Shown: positions 35,649-48,781, numbered from the stretch's first letter. The stretch: 64,000 nucleotides of DNA from Nyssa sinensis (GCA_008638375.1 CM018051.1:7093918-7157917), one strand, 5' to 3'. The notes: a model not told the origin generated them from the sequence alone. Numbers and translations: made by a program.

Positions 35649-35948
35649 CAAGGGCGAATCACTAAAAAAATTTGGGGAGGGCTAAAAATTTTAATGATTT
35701 TTTTTTAGTTGGGCCAAAATTTTCAGGTGAAATATAAGAGAAATAATGAGATTTTTAGTGGAAAAAAATTGGAATATGCCAAAATTTTGGGTGAAAAATG
35801 ATGGAATTTGGATAAAGATTGGGTTGGGCTAGAATTCTAGAGTGAGCTAACTTGAAAATGGCATGGTCAAAATTTTACATGTACAATTTTTTTTTTTAGA
35901 ATTTGAGATGGGCAAGTCCGATATAGTCTACATCTACATCCGCCCTTG
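35649..35948. mobile_element. MITE-like element with CAAGGGCG inverted ends
   Basis: Starts CAAGGGCGAATC and ends ATCCGCCCTTG, short inverted termini. The interior repeats phrases such as GGGCCAAAATTTTCAGGTGAAA. A second copy with the same ends lies at 53421-53716. No certain target duplication was found, so the superfamily is open (hAT or CACTA-like derivatives are possible). Confidence 0.6.
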
Positions 35949-38900
35949 CCACTCACGATTCATGTTCGTAAGAATTTGAAAAAAATTTACTCTAGTTATC
36001 CGTTGTTTTTTTTTTTTTTTGAAGTTTAAGATTGATTATATAATGACACTAAATGAAACACAAGTAGAATTCCTCAAAAATAATACCTAACTCCAAATTA
36101 TGTAGGAGGAACCTCCTACTACCCAATACGTATCTTAACTACAACTTGTCACATATTTTAAATAGTCACATAATATTTATATAATTGTATATCTAACAGA
36201 ATAAAATTGTGATACGTATTTGAATAAAAAAAAATTCTTCTTACCTCGTTTAGAGTGGAGTAATGTTGGTTCCTCGATATATATCCTCAGTTACAAAAAA
36301 AAAAAAAAAAAAAGTTAACAAAGAAATTGGGTGATGGCTCTTCAACTGGTGGAGTCGTCCTTGTCGCATGAAGACAAGCATTGTCACAATAAAAAGATAA
36401 AAAAGAAGGACGTCACCAAAGAAAAAACTTGTACCATAAGCCTTATGGGATAAGAGACATACTCATTAAGGCAGCAATCTTCTTAACTTTGTGGGAGCCA
36501 ATCACCTTTTTCTGGATTTCTTTTCTTTTCCTTTTCTTTCCTTTCAATCTTTTTAAGGCTTATTCGATCTTTAATTTTTGAAAACCTTTTCTAACCACCA
36601 TAAGTGAACACCTAAATAACTTTTGCAACTCTAATCATATATATTATATATCTTTTTCATGATGTTTTCCACTTTTTCTTCTTCAAATTATGGTGCTTCT
36701 TTTTATTTCCCTTGCATTTTTATCTTTCTGAGGTTCAAAATATTTGCAAGACATGAAGATTAATGGTGGGTTAGGTTGTTTGGATGTCTATGGAAACTGA
36801 ACAAATCCATTGAATTGAACTTTTACTTAGGCTTTAAAATAAACCCATCTTCTTCTTGATAACTTTCTTCTTCTTTTTTTTTTTTGTGTGTGTGTGTGTG
36901 TGTGTTTGTTAATTTAATAGTCTATGAACTTTCTAGGTGTCTATTTATCAACTTTATACCCTCTAAAAAAATTTCATCCTAATTTTGTTTTGGACAAAAT
37001 TATTGTTTCAATTTATGCCCTTAAATTTTATTGGACACAAACACCCTTCGTTGTTTTTGTATTCCTTTAAAAAAAAGAGGGAAAGGAGAGGAGGGGGAAG
37101 CGGGAAGGGGGGGGGGGGGAGTGGGTTGGTACTAACTTTTATCCACACAAGTATCCATTACAATTTAATAAGTTGGTATTTTAAGTTTAGAACTAACTCC
37201 AAACTATTTAGGGTGATTCGGTCAAAAGTTTAAGAAAAGTAGTAAAATTATTTCAAGATCGAAACCTAAATAGAATTAATCAGAAATTTCTCAATTTTTG
37301 TGTGACAAAAATAACCCTTAATGTATAAAGTTTTTATATTGGACTATGAAATCTAGGATGTTTGAATTTGAAGAAAATTGTGCAAAATTTTATAACTTGT
37401 AATTTATAAATTTATATATTCGAACTCTAAAGTTCAAGATCAATCAAATAAAATCCATATTGCATATGAAATTTTGGAAGAAAAAATTATTTCTAAAATT
37501 GTAAAATTTTATAGTTGACCATCAAAGAAACAACCTGTAAAATTTTACATTTTAAAAAAGATAGTAAAAGTTTAATTTTGTTCTAATTTTTTTGATTTTT
37601 ACCAGTTTTATTCATTTTTGGGAGTTTCATTTTGAATGTCAAAAGACTTTTTAAAATAGAAAAATTTGTAAAAAAATAAAACTAGTATTTGGAAAAAAAA
37701 TGTGCTGTAAAATTTTATAGTTTCTGGCCTCCTAATAGGATTTGGCATCCATAAGATAAACTTGACACCTCTATGTGAGAAAATCGAACTTGTAAAATGA
37801 GAAGAAGATGGATGAAAACTCTTTCTTCCTCTCTATTACAACCACCAATTATGGTTGCCCGATCACGGTGGAATCCATCGCCACCTATCACGGTTGTATG
37901 ACCACAATGGAACCTAACTATAAAGCAGCGCCACCCACCACCACGAACAACCCCAATACGAATCACTAGGGATAGCTCCCACCAATGAGCACAAGTAGAT
38001 GGTTCTAATATAAGGTTTCTCATTTATGCGAAAGTCTAGGATAGTGAAGTGAAAGCACCAAAGAATTGATTGGTCGATGCATTAAATTGAATTGAAAGCA
38101 TCTGCCTAAGTTTCTCCTATTTGAGGTATTGTCGAACTCTACCTTTTGATTTCAACCAAAAGAATACACTTTCCTTCCTATTAGTTTTTTATTCTAATAT
38201 TGGGACTTTATTTCTCTTGGAGTTTGTCTCTTTCAGATGCACGTTCTACTTGGCAGATGAGTGAACTTGATAGGAATCTTTCATATGAAGTTGAGGAGAT
38301 TTTGAACGAACAACATGGGATTAAAACAATAGCAAATTTGATTATTAAGAATGATGCGTTGGTATTTGATTTTTTCATCACGAAAAAAATAACAGTGAAA
38401 ACTAGTATTATTGTAATTATAAAAAAAAAAAAAAAAAAACATCTAATAAAAAATGGATCTCATCTCGAAAAATAAAAAATCAATTGTCTATCTTAAAAAT
38501 GAAAAGTGTCTGGACTCTACAAAAATTAAGTATCTTTTGGAGGGACTTAAGACGAATTAACTCAAATTTTTAATCCCAAAAGTTCCCTACTTATTTGTAA
38601 CAAAAGTTTCCCTCACAAACTTCCCCGTCTTTCCCATGAATCACGAGACGTGTTTTCGAAAGTTTTTTCAAATTTCAAAATTCAATAACTTATATTATAT
38701 AAATCCGTATTCAATAAAATTTATATATTTGGGCTCTAAAAATCAAATTTATCAAACAAGACCCATATAATGTGAGTGCAACTGCCCGAAAATAAAAAAA
38801 CTTTGTACCGACTGTTTCCTTCATAAAGGTAGAAAGGAACACCCTAAGAAATGTATAGAGATGAAGGAAGTCACCAACTTGTTTTGGACACTTAAACAAA

Positions 38901-39255
38901 CAAATCTATTATAACCATGAAAAGAGAAATACATCATAAAAGGACTAAAATGAAAGATTATTTTGCTTTGGTTTTAGTTACAATATAAACCCCTTGACAT
39001 AGGTTAAATAAAATGTAAAGCATTGAAACTGCGAAAAACCAAAGAAAGAGATAGATTCTAGGTTTAGGGTACGAAATGAAAAGGTGTTTGGCACTCACTC
39101 TGCCTAGTCTGAATGGGCCTGCCTTAAATGTTTAAATGCAAGGCTTCTTTATTATAACACACATGAAGAGAAAAGATAGAATAAAAAGAAAATGTGACAA
39201 TAAATGAAATAAAGATTGAAAGGAAAACAAAACATGCTTGAAGTAACCTCATGGC
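35949..39255. other. Intergenic sequence
   Basis: No firm gene. It contains (TG)n at about 36886-36905 and a G-rich run near 37081-37120. A frame at 38227-38340 follows a good splice acceptor (CTCTTTCAG) and translates to an exon-like peptide rich in charged residues (WQMSELDRNLSYEVEEIL). No partner exons or family could be found, so it is not called a gene. Confidence 0.4.
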
Positions 39256-39562
39256 CCACTTTTATCAATGGAAATAGAAGTTGACAAGTTGTCACCCACT
39301 CCTATCAATGATGATAGGAGGTGATGAACCAAGCTAATAGACATATGTCACCCGCTTCTCAATAGTGATAGAAAGTGATGAAAGCCAAAATTAACAAGAA
39401 ATAAAGTCAGAAAAACACATATATTAATGTAAAAAGAACTAAAAGGAAAAGGAAAATGGATTTGACTCCGGCCCGAAAGCTTCTTGTCTAATCTATTTGA
39501 GAATGGAATTGGAGTCACATAGTTCTTTGGTTCATCTACTTCTATCAAAAGTAATAGAAGAA
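39256..39562. repeat. Dispersed short hairpin units
   Basis: Four units each contain an inverted repeat around a TCAATG-like or TCAAAAG loop: ACTTTTATC...ATAGAAGT at 39257, CTCCTATC...GATAGGAG near 39299, GCTTCTCA...GATAGAAAG near 39352 and CTTCTATC...ATAGAAG near 39539. The stems differ between units but mostly still pair. Confidence 0.6.
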
Positions 39563-39720
39563 GATGAATTGGACAGGAAAGTAGGGTTTAAAGAGTGTAC
39601 CTGATTATCACGGTGAATCACATAGCACTTCGGCTTGAGCTCCTTGGTTTTGAACTATCACTTGGCCAGTACTCTAACTTGTGTAGGGCAATAGGTCTTT
39701 GGCTTATGTAAGGTAAGGTC

Positions 39721-39726
<6 letters not shown>

Positions 39727-39768
<42 letters not shown>
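39727..39768. repeat. (GA)n microsatellite
   Basis: An uninterrupted GA dinucleotide run of about 40 bases, in otherwise unassigned sequence. Confidence 0.95.
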
Positions 39769-39771
<3 letters not shown>

Positions 39772-39954
39772 AAGGGCTCGGGGGACTATTGTAGTAGCCA
39801 CTTTAGCTATCAGATTTGAGGTCCTCTTCTAAGCGGCCAATAGGGTTTATTTATAGGCAAAATTGTGGAGATTTGATCTAATGACCCATAATTAGTCTCG
39901 TAGATAGAAGGCTCAGATTAAGTCTTGAATGACAAGTAAAATAAAAATAGAAAC

Positions 39955-40785
39955 ACCTAAAAATGAGAAAGGCAACTTCTAAAGAGTAATAATGAAAACT
40001 GCTAAAAATGATAAAAACAACTTCTAAAATGTACTAATGGAGACCCATTAAATTAAGAAAAGCAACTTCTAAGGAGCAATAATGGAAAGTCCTAATAAGT
40101 AAAATTGGTAACTTCTAAAGAATAATAATGGAAAGTGCTAATAAGGAAAATTGGTAACTTCTAAAGAATAATAATGGTAAGTCCTAATAAATAATAATGG
40201 TAATAATTCTCATTCAAGATTACCAAATTACCCCTAATTTGGTAAAGAGTTTTTGGACCAACCTTGTGGCATGGCAATAACCAAATTGCCCAAGGCATAA
40301 AAAGGTGCCCAAATTATAACTAATGGACTAAAATTACCAAATTACCCCAGGAGTAAAATGGCATAGAAATTACATAAATGTCTTCAAATGATAAAATGAC
40401 TTACTAAGGGTAGGATTGTGTCAAAATTACTAAAATGTCCTCCATAAGGCAAACTAGTAACAAAATTATCGAGGTACCCCTAAAAGTGAAAATTTCATAG
40501 AATTTATCAAATTACCCCCTAAAAGGTAAGGAAACATTAGAAATTATTAAAATACCCTCGAAGGCCGAAGATGTGCAAAATTATGAGAATACCTTTGAGG
40601 TCAAAATGTGTAGAATGACCAAAATATCATTTGGGGCCAAAATGCACCAAATGACCAAAATACTCTTACGGGCTGAGATATGTAAAATTACTAAAATACT
40701 CTTAGGTGAGAAATATCATAAAAACTTCTCAAAAATGACAAAACTTCCCGTATACAATCAAGGGTTACAAAATTAGGTGTCTACA
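39955..40785. repeat. Imperfect tandem repeats (about 45-50 bp units)
   Basis: From about 39955 to 40200, units with AACTTCTAAAGA-TAATAATGGAAAG recur five times. From about 40215 to 40785, units with AAAATTACCAAATTACCCC-like text recur many times. The segment ends GGTGTCTACA, an end seen in some plant LTRs, so this could be part of a solo LTR; the other LTR end was not located. Confidence 0.55.
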
Positions 40786-42624
40786 ATTATATTAGTCTGC
40801 GAAGAGAATGTGGAATTAAAAAAAAAAAAACACATTTTATGTATAGAAACTTCAAACTGATATAACTTTGATTTCGGTTGTCCATTTTTCATAAATTATA
40901 TATGTATTTCATGTATTTTTTTGAGATGTATCCGACTTAAACTTTGTTTTTGATGCCAATTTTGTGAAGGAAAAAAAAATCATTTTTAGTCTTATTTTGC
41001 CTTTTTTCGTAGGCAAAAAGTGAACTTTGCTACATAATGAAAATTCAGTGTTTTGGGCTGATTTTTTTTGTTGAGGAATTCTATATGTAATATGTATCTT
41101 GTTTGATAAATTTTGATTTTTAAAACCCAACTATATAAATCTTATTAAAAATTGATTTATATATTGAGTTATTAAATTTTAAAAATTTGAAAAGCTTTTG
41201 AAACACGTGTGCCATTTCATGCACCAATCTTTCCCTCTATGTTGGGACTAATTTTGGAGTTTCTTTTTTGGTTGAATTTTAAAATTTTGAAATTTTTTTG
41301 AAACAGCATGTTGGCATGCATTTATCATCTAAAATCTGAAAATAATTTTTTTCAAAAATCTATCCATGAGCAGCTTTGTGATTCGTATTCATAAAAGTCA
41401 TTACCTCACGAGAATTGAAGCTGATAATGTTGTGGAATGAAACAAGCAAGACACTACTGGCCGGAAGGATCATACACTTTGCCATATAATATTTTTTTAC
41501 GAGTCATACTAAACATAACGGATTTTTCTAAAAGGATGACTACATTCTTTTTTTTTTCTCTGTTTTCTGAGCAGGCAAACAGAGAACAAAGATAATCTAA
41601 TTTTCTTTGTGGGTGTCTCATTGATGTCCTATTTTTGAAGTGTTTCAGCGGACTAAATTGTAACAATTATGGAGTTGCATGCATCTACCTTTTCTTTGAA
41701 TCGAGATCCCAAGTGTTGAACAAGACAAGCTGCCATAACCCTCAAAGAACTCCAAAAACACGACCCCACCAAAAAAGAAGAATTGTTGGCATCTGCAAAA
41801 GACAGATTAAGCATGGAGACAAAGTTTCCACACCCCTTGAGCTTTTCCAGACTTTAAGAAAAGGGGAGCTATCAAATGGCTCTTTTTCATAAGGTCACCA
41901 TCTATTCCTTCCTCTTTTCTTTCTCTTAATGAGTGATTTTTTGCATGAAAGTAAGGGAAATCTCCCATCCTTAAAGTGCTTACCTTCTATCTATATATAT
42001 ATATATATATATATATATTACTGTCATTGAATCATCAATCCTCTTTCTCTCTCACACACACATATAGCTGAAGCAGATGCAGAAGCAGCAGCAGCACATG
42101 ACGTACTCTCTCTCTCTCTCCCCTTGGATCCCTCAATCATCACTTTCAAATGATAAGTCCATAAAAAGCAATACCCACCCAGAAGATTCAACTAATTATA
42201 CGTCTACATAGATATACTATACATGCAATTTGTGCGTGAGAAAGACAGAGACAGAGACCATTATGTGTCCTGCTAGATGAGAGGACCGGTCAAAAAGATG
42301 CCAAACACACGCGAATAAACAACGAATGTGAGTGATGATTAGATTTTGAAGAAGATGATGCTTTTGATGATTGTTGGGTCGTTTTCTTAAAGCATTGTGT
42401 GTGTATCTGTGTGTGAGTGAGAGCTTTTGCAAGTGTAGGGATTCTTGTTATAAAAACGAACATAAGCAAGTTCATTGCAAACCAGTGATTGGGAAATCAT
42501 TACCATTCCGTGGACCAAACGTGGAGGGGCCATATTAGAATTCATTTCAATGATTAACATTCAAAAAAATTAGAGGACTAGGCTGCCATAGATGGTTCTG
42601 CTCAATGCTTCTGCCATGGCCCCA

Positions 42625-42659
<35 letters not shown>

Positions 42660-42969
42660 AACATTGCACCAATTATGTTACATTTCACAGTATGGAATTC
42701 ATACTTTAAAATTAAAATTGACTAAATTAATTCAAATTTTAAATTAGTTTTCTCTAATTTCAACTTCAGATTCGATGCAATTCTTAATCTTTGACACCAA
42801 ACATATTTCTAAAGATTAATGTTGAAATTCTTGATAAATTATTCCAACACTCATATAGGTAGTCCACCGTTGGAGTTCAGGATAAATGAACTCCATCTGT
42901 GTGAGTGTTGAGATAATTTATTGGAAAGTCTATTTTGCTGATTCCTAAAACATATTGGGTGATGATTCG
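40786..42969. other. Intergenic sequence before the Tat element
   Basis: No gene is supported. It contains (TA)n at 41991-42017 and 42629-42656, a short (CT)n at 42106-42120 and AT-rich DNA. An 85-codon frame at 41635-41892 has no recognised family. Confidence 0.45.
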
Positions 42970-43649
42970 TGATATACCACAAACAGACTCACCAATCACT
43001 TTGAGACACGTGTGCCCACTAAGTTAACAAATCTCGATCCTACAGAGCTGACAAATCTCGATCATACAGAACAGCCACAAGCCTTCAGGGTATTCTCATA
43101 TATATCATACAGAGCAGCCACAAGCCTTCAGGGCATTCTTATTTATATATCATTCAGAGCCGATAAACTCGGTCATACAGTGCAGATGAAGCCTTCAAGA
43201 CATTCTCATGTATACATCTCCCAGACCTCCCGTTCTGGACAATATTTATTTAACACTTCATATGGATCCAACCTTATGGTTTCCTTAACAACTGTCAAGC
43301 GAGGAATAAGGAAACGGTCTTCAATGCGGAAACTACTATTTATTGTCATCTCCATCTACGACTCAAGGCTCCAGAAGGTAACTGCAATCTCCGATGATCA
43401 TATCCCTATATTCATGGCATCGAATCCTAATCAACTTAAGAAAGCCACGGCTTATATATTAAACCCTAGAGGTACGCTTTTACTTTCATGCTCATTCTTT
43501 GGCTTTCAATACAGTCTTTCAATTCTCTTACTTCTTAAGCATCGGAGCGGCTACCGCCGGAGCCAATCCGGTGGTCCTCTGATCATCTCTCTAAGTGTTC
43601 TACAGGTCACGGAGCCCTCACGTGTTGCGAGTCAAAAAGTGCAGCATCA
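42970..43649 (+). repeat. 5' LTR of the Tat element
   Basis: 680 bp, TG...CA ends. A possible TATA-type sequence is TTATATATTAAACCC near 43451-43465. Differences from the 3' LTR lie at 43021, 43075, 43230, 43302, 43347, 43450, 43547 and 43593, all transitions. A long frame across this LTR and its 3' twin is not a gene. Confidence 0.95.
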
Positions 43650-43650
43650 G

Positions 43651-43672
43651 TTTGGCGCCGTCTGTGGGAAAC
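43651..43672 (+). other. Primer binding site
   Basis: TTTGGCGCCGTCTGTGGG begins two bases after the LTR end. The same motif (TTTGGCACCGTCTGTGGG) follows the LTR of the related fragment at 58159. TGGCGCC primer sites of this form are common in plant Ty3 elements; the tRNA was not assigned. Confidence 0.85.
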
Positions 43673-43727
43673 GACTAATCTCCAAGTGCTTTATTCATAA
43701 ACTCATCTTTTTCCCCACCGGAAAACC

Positions 43728-44320
43728 ATGGCACCAAATCTCCGACCACGACAGAATGCTCAGAATGCGCAAAACGCTCAGCGTCAGCCGCCTGCTCCTC
43801 GCACAAAGGGACCAGCGGCCAACCCTATGCGACAAGAAATCGAAGCAATAAAATGACACAATGAACTGGTGCAGGAGCAATTGCTGGCCATCACTAGAAC
43901 GCTGGCAACGCTCACGCAGAACCAAGCGGCGGCTTCTCCTAGCCCGCTGGTCAACTTCGTTGCAGGAACGCAACCTCCTGTTGCCACGGAGGACGAAGAG
44001 CTTCGTGGGCAGGCCCCAACCAACCTGCCTGGGCACCCCTCAGGCGTTGCTCGCGCTGGCCGAGATCCACAGCCATCAACAGTTCCTGGCTGGGGAACAT
44101 CCGCTTTCGTTCCCGACGTGCATTACCGAAGCACTACTCGAGCCCCAACTCCTAGGGTTTCGAGAGCACCGCCGGCACCGCAGGAACCTTATCATGCAGC
44201 ACCAGTTCCTCCGGTTCGGATTCCTCCTCCGTCCGAAGGGCGTACTCCACCCTACTACCCTGAAGCCGAGGCTGTCAGGCAGGGTTCACAAGATGTCAGA
44301 CCCAGAGGGATAATCCGAAG
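43728..44320 (+). pseudogene. gag N-terminal part, interrupted
   Basis: The frame starts at ATG 43728 soon after the primer site and is stopped by TGA at 43854-43856, then stays open as a proline-rich region. The stretch QEQLLAITRTLATLTQ parallels QEQLLAISRTLASFTQ in the fragment at 58360, confirming that it is gag. By about 44300 the coding frame shifts relative to the downstream half. The retrotransposon gag core domain that should follow is absent. Confidence 0.8.
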
Positions 44321-47300
44321 CGGGAGGATCACAAGAAGGAGGATCACAGAAGAGACTCCAACAAAAAGAGGGCCAGGAGCCCAGAGAAGAGAACAGCTCC
44401 CAGAGCTGTGTACAACTCCGCACCAAGGGAGTTCACCAACTTCACTCCTTTGAACACCACTCCGAACCAGGTACTTCGGCAGATCAGAGATCGGGAGAAC
44501 CTGAGGTGGCCGGAGCCAATCAAAGGAGATCCCAGCCTGCGGGACCAAAGTAAGTATTGTAATTTCCATAAAGATCATGGACATACAACTAACTCTTGCA
44601 GGACCCTCCGATATGAGATAGAGCAGCTCATAAAGAAGGGACGTCTTCGGGAGTTCGTCAAGCAGGACGGAAGACAGAACCCCCAAGAGGACAAGCCTCA
44701 GCAGCGGCCAGATCAGAGGCCCGAACAGAGGCAGGAGCAGAGGGAAGGACGAAACGAGCCTCAGAGGCATAACAATCACGTCATCTACGTCCTCCATGCT
44801 GACTCCCCTGTTACAGGAATGTCCAACAGGGCAAGAAAGAGATATGCTCGGGAGGCCAGAACCGCCCCGAAAGTCTTGCAGATCTCCAACGTCGAAAAGA
44901 GGCTCAAGCCAGGGCCGGAGATCCAGTTCACCGAGCAAGATCTAGCAGGGGTACACTGCCCTCACAGTGATGCCCTTGTTATTACCCTCAGAATCGCCAA
45001 CTTCGAGACCAGAAGGGTCCTGGTCGACACTGGCAGCTCAGTCAACATTCTGTTCTATGAACCGCTTAAACAGATGAGCATAGACCAGGACAACGTCAAG
45101 CCCACCACTGCCGTGATGGCAGCTTTTGATGGCAACCTCAGCACCCCATTGGGGAGAGTTGACCTTCCTACCACTGTAGGAGAAGGTGAAGGGCAGAAGA
45201 CCACCATCTCGGAATACATGGTGTTGAACATGAAGTCTCCATACAACGTCATCATCGGGAGACCCTGGTTACACCAGATAGGGGCAGTTACTTCAACCCT
45301 TCATCAGTGTCTGAAGTACGTCCACAACCAGAGCGTACACTCGGTCCGAGGATGTCAGCCAACCTCCTGAGAGTGTCACGCTATTGCCCTCAAGGAGAAA
45401 GCTCCGAAATAGCAATTACAGTACACTCGGGACTGTGCAGATCCGGTTTTCACTCACACTCCCGAGGTGGAAGATTGCCCATCCGGCGTTGAAGAGCCCC
45501 TGAGCCCAAGGGGACGTGACAGCCGAGCCAAACCTGTTGGCGAGCCCATTAAAGTACTGGTCAGTTCAGAAGCAGAGGGGCGTTACTTGTACATCGGCCC
45601 AGACCTTACACACACCGAGCAGGAAAAGATAGTCAGGTTTCTAAAAAACAACCTCTCTATCTTTGCTTGGGAGACCAGGGACATGGAGGGAATAGATCCT
45701 AATCTAATAACTCACAAACTGATGGTAGATCCGGATCACCCCCCAGTCAGACAGAAGAGAAGGCCGATCGCTCCTGAACGGCATCAGATTATAAACGAAG
45801 AAGTCCAGAGGCTGCTGGACGCCAGGATGATACGGGAAGTTTTCTATCCCGAGTGGCTAGCCAACACCGTGCTTGTTAAGAAGAAGTACGACAAGTGGAG
45901 AGTCTGTGTTAACTATACAGACCTCAACAAAGCGTGCCCCAAGGACAACTTTCCACTGCCGAGAATAGACCAACTGGTTGACGCCACTGCAGGGCATGAA
46001 CTTATGAGTTTCATGGATGCATACTCTGGATACAACCAGATCCAGATGTACCCTCCAGATCAAGAGAAGACTGCCTTCATAACCGAAAGAGGACTCTACT
46101 GCTACAGAGTGATGCCTTTCGGTTTGAAGAATGTTGGAGCCACTTATCAGCGGTTGGTGAACAAGATGTTCAGCCCACTGCTCGGCAGCACCATGGAGGT
46201 ATACATCGACGACATGCTGGTAAAGAGCCTTCAGAAAGGCAGCCACCTCCAGCACTTGGCCCAGACCTTCGATATCCTCAGACAACACAGGATGAAGCTC
46301 AACCCCTCAAAATGTACCTTTGGAGTTACGAAGGGAAAATTCTTGGGATACATCGTCTCTCAAAGAGGTATCGAAGCAGATCCCACTCAGATCCAAGCCC
46401 TGATTGGACTGAAGTCACCAAAAACCAGAAAGGAGACTCAGGCACTAAATGGCAGAATTGCCGCACTGAGCAGGTTTATATCCAAATCCACCGATCGATG
46501 CCTACCTTTCTTCAAAGCTCTGAAGGGCAGCAAGACTTTGCAGTGGACAGAAGAATGCGAGAAGTCCTTTCAAGAACTAAAGGAGTATCTAGCCTCTCCA
46601 GAGCTCCTGTCAAAACCAGTACAAGGAGAAAAACTGCTCCTGTACCTTGCAGTCTCCGAGAGCGCGGTCAGCTCCGCACTGATTAGACAGGACAGAGGAG
46701 TACAGAGGCCTATATTCTACGTCAGTAAGGCACTACTTGACACGGAGAAAAGATACCCAGAAATAGAGAAGCTGGCCTATGCCTTGGTTATATCAGCTCG
46801 GAAGCTTCGACCTTATTTCCAGGCCCATCCAATCGAAATCCCAACTGCCTATCCTCTGAAGTCAATACTGAGGAAACCTGAAGTATCAGAAAGATTGGTA
46901 AAGTGGTCTGTAGAGCTAGGGGAATTCGACATAGCATATGTACGCTGAAACTCCATCAAAGGGCAGGCCTTAGCTGACTTCGTAGCCGAGTTCACCTCGG
47001 CACTTCAGAACAAAGCACAAGTCACCGAGACTTCGGGAACCTGGCTGCTGTACATTGATGGATCGTCAACCGATCAGGGATCAGGGGTAGGCCTGGTGCT
47101 ACAGTCCCCTGATGGGCTCACATCAGAAAAAGCAGTCAGCCTGGGATTCAGAGCTTCTAATAATGAAGCCGAATATGAAGCCCTAATCTTAGGGATGAAA
47201 CTTGCCTTGGAATGCGAGGCTCAGAACCTCGATGTCTTCTCTGACTCGCAACTGGTAGTAAGCCAGGTCTTGGGAGAATTTGCCATTAAAGATGACAGGA

Positions 47301-48754
47301 TGCTTCGGTATTCCGAACTAGTGAGCCACTTGAAGAATTCCTTCCAGACGTTTACCATTTAGAAAATTGAGAGAAGCCAGAATTGCAGAGCAGATGCTCT
47401 GGCTAACATGGCCTCCCGCCTCAAATCTGAAGCAGACTCCACAGTTAAAATCTCTTTTCAGCCAGGATCCAGCATTGAGGAAGCAGAAGTTGCTCAAATT
47501 GACGAACAGCCCCAGAACTGGATGACCCCGATCCTCCAGTATCTAAGGTCCGGTCTCCTCCCAGAGGACAAAAACAAAGCCAGGAGAATCCGAATCAGAG
47601 CGGCTCGGTACCTGATCCTGAACAACAAGCTTTACAGAAGGTCGTATTCCCAACCTCTGCTAAAATGCTTAGCCCCAAACGAATCACAGTATGTCTTGGC
47701 TGAAATACATGAGGGAATCTGCGGAAATCATAATGGGGGCAGAACTATAGCCCACCGAGCTCTATCGCAGGGCTACTACTGGCCCGGTATGTTGAAACAG
47801 GCTAAAGAATATGTTCGGAAATGCGACAAATGCCAGAGATTTGCCCCGTACCAACATCAGCCTCAGCACGAGCTTATCCCGATTCCTAGTCCTTGGCCCT
47901 TTGCTCAATGGGGAATGGACATTGTGGGCCCATTACCACGAGCACCTCCAAACAGGAAGTACCTTTTGGTGGCCATCGACTACTTCTCTAAATGGGCCGA
48001 AGCCGAATCTTTAACGCATATCACAGAAAAGGAAGTCGAAAGCTTCACCTGGAAGAACATTGTCTGCAGGTTTGGCATACCACGTGTAATTATCTCGGAC
48101 AATGGGACACAATTCACTAGTAAAGGCTTCAAGGCATTCTGCGAAAATCTCAACATCAGGCAGCACTTTGCCTCTCCAGGCCATCCACAAGAAAATGGGC
48201 AAGCAGAGGTCACCAACCGAACAATCCTTGACGGGTTAAAGAAAAGGTTGGAACAGGCCAAGGGGAAGTGGGCAGAAGAACTCCCTAGAGTCCTTTGGGC
48301 CTACAGAACAACTAGGAGAAGTCCCACCTCTGAAACTCCCTTCTCACTAGCCTATGGAACAGAAGCAGTAATTCCGGTTGAGATCGGTATGCCAACTCTG
48401 AGGACTGAGGCCTTCGAGCAAGAATCCAATGATCAGCAGCTGATGGAAAACTTGGATTTGCTCGAAGAGAGAAGGGATCAAGCCAGCATCAGGATGGAAG
48501 CTTATCAACAAAGAATGGTCAACAAATCCAAGGTAGGACTCAAGATAGTCAACTTTCAAATTGGAGACTTCGTCTTAAGAAGAGTCTTTCAAAACACCAA
48601 GGATCCCACCATGGGAAAGTTGTCACCAAACTGGGAAGGCCCCTACAAAGTAACAAAGGTTGTTCGACCTACCACCTACTGGCTTGAAGACATGACTAGG
48701 AAACCTGTTCCTAGGCTATGGAACGTAGAACACTTACGGAAGTATTATCAGTAG
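44320..48754 (+). pseudogene. gag C-terminus, protease, reverse transcriptase, RNase H, integrase; four stops
   Basis: One reading frame runs from about 44320 to the stop TAG at 48752-48754. It contains a zinc-knuckle-like YCNFHKDHGHTTNSC (44558-44602), a protease with DTGSS at 45026, reverse transcriptase from about 45700 with YIDDM near 46202, RNase H from about 47040 (YIDGSS), and an integrase with an HHCC finger (47705-47845). Integrase catalytic motifs MDIVGP, SDNGTQF and GQAEV follow, then a C-terminal WEGPYKV. In-frame stops occur at 45368 (TGA), 45410 (TAG), 46946 (TGA) and 47360 (TAG). Each is one C-to-T change from an arginine or glutamine codon. RT-RNase H-integrase order is that of Ty3 elements. 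Confidence 0.92.
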
Positions 48755-48781
48755 AGTTATTTCTTTTACTTCTATAGAATG

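Noticed and set aside
41635..41892. 85-codon + strand frame
   Set aside because: No family resemblance, no splice or promoter context, and composition expected by chance.
42050..42480. Possible microRNA precursor upstream of the Tat element
   Set aside because: Scanned for common plant microRNA sequences and a long fold-back; neither was seen.
43012..43851. 279-codon frame over the 5' LTR (twin of 222 codons at 52630-53298)
   Set aside because: It is simply LTR sequence read through; the same frame occurs in both LTRs and resembles no protein family.
44255..44938. 227-codon minus-strand frame
   Set aside because: Shadow of the gag C-terminal frame on the opposite strand; the + strand carries the zinc-knuckle motif.
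45857..46288. 143-codon minus-strand frame
   Set aside because: Antisense shadow of the reverse transcriptase.
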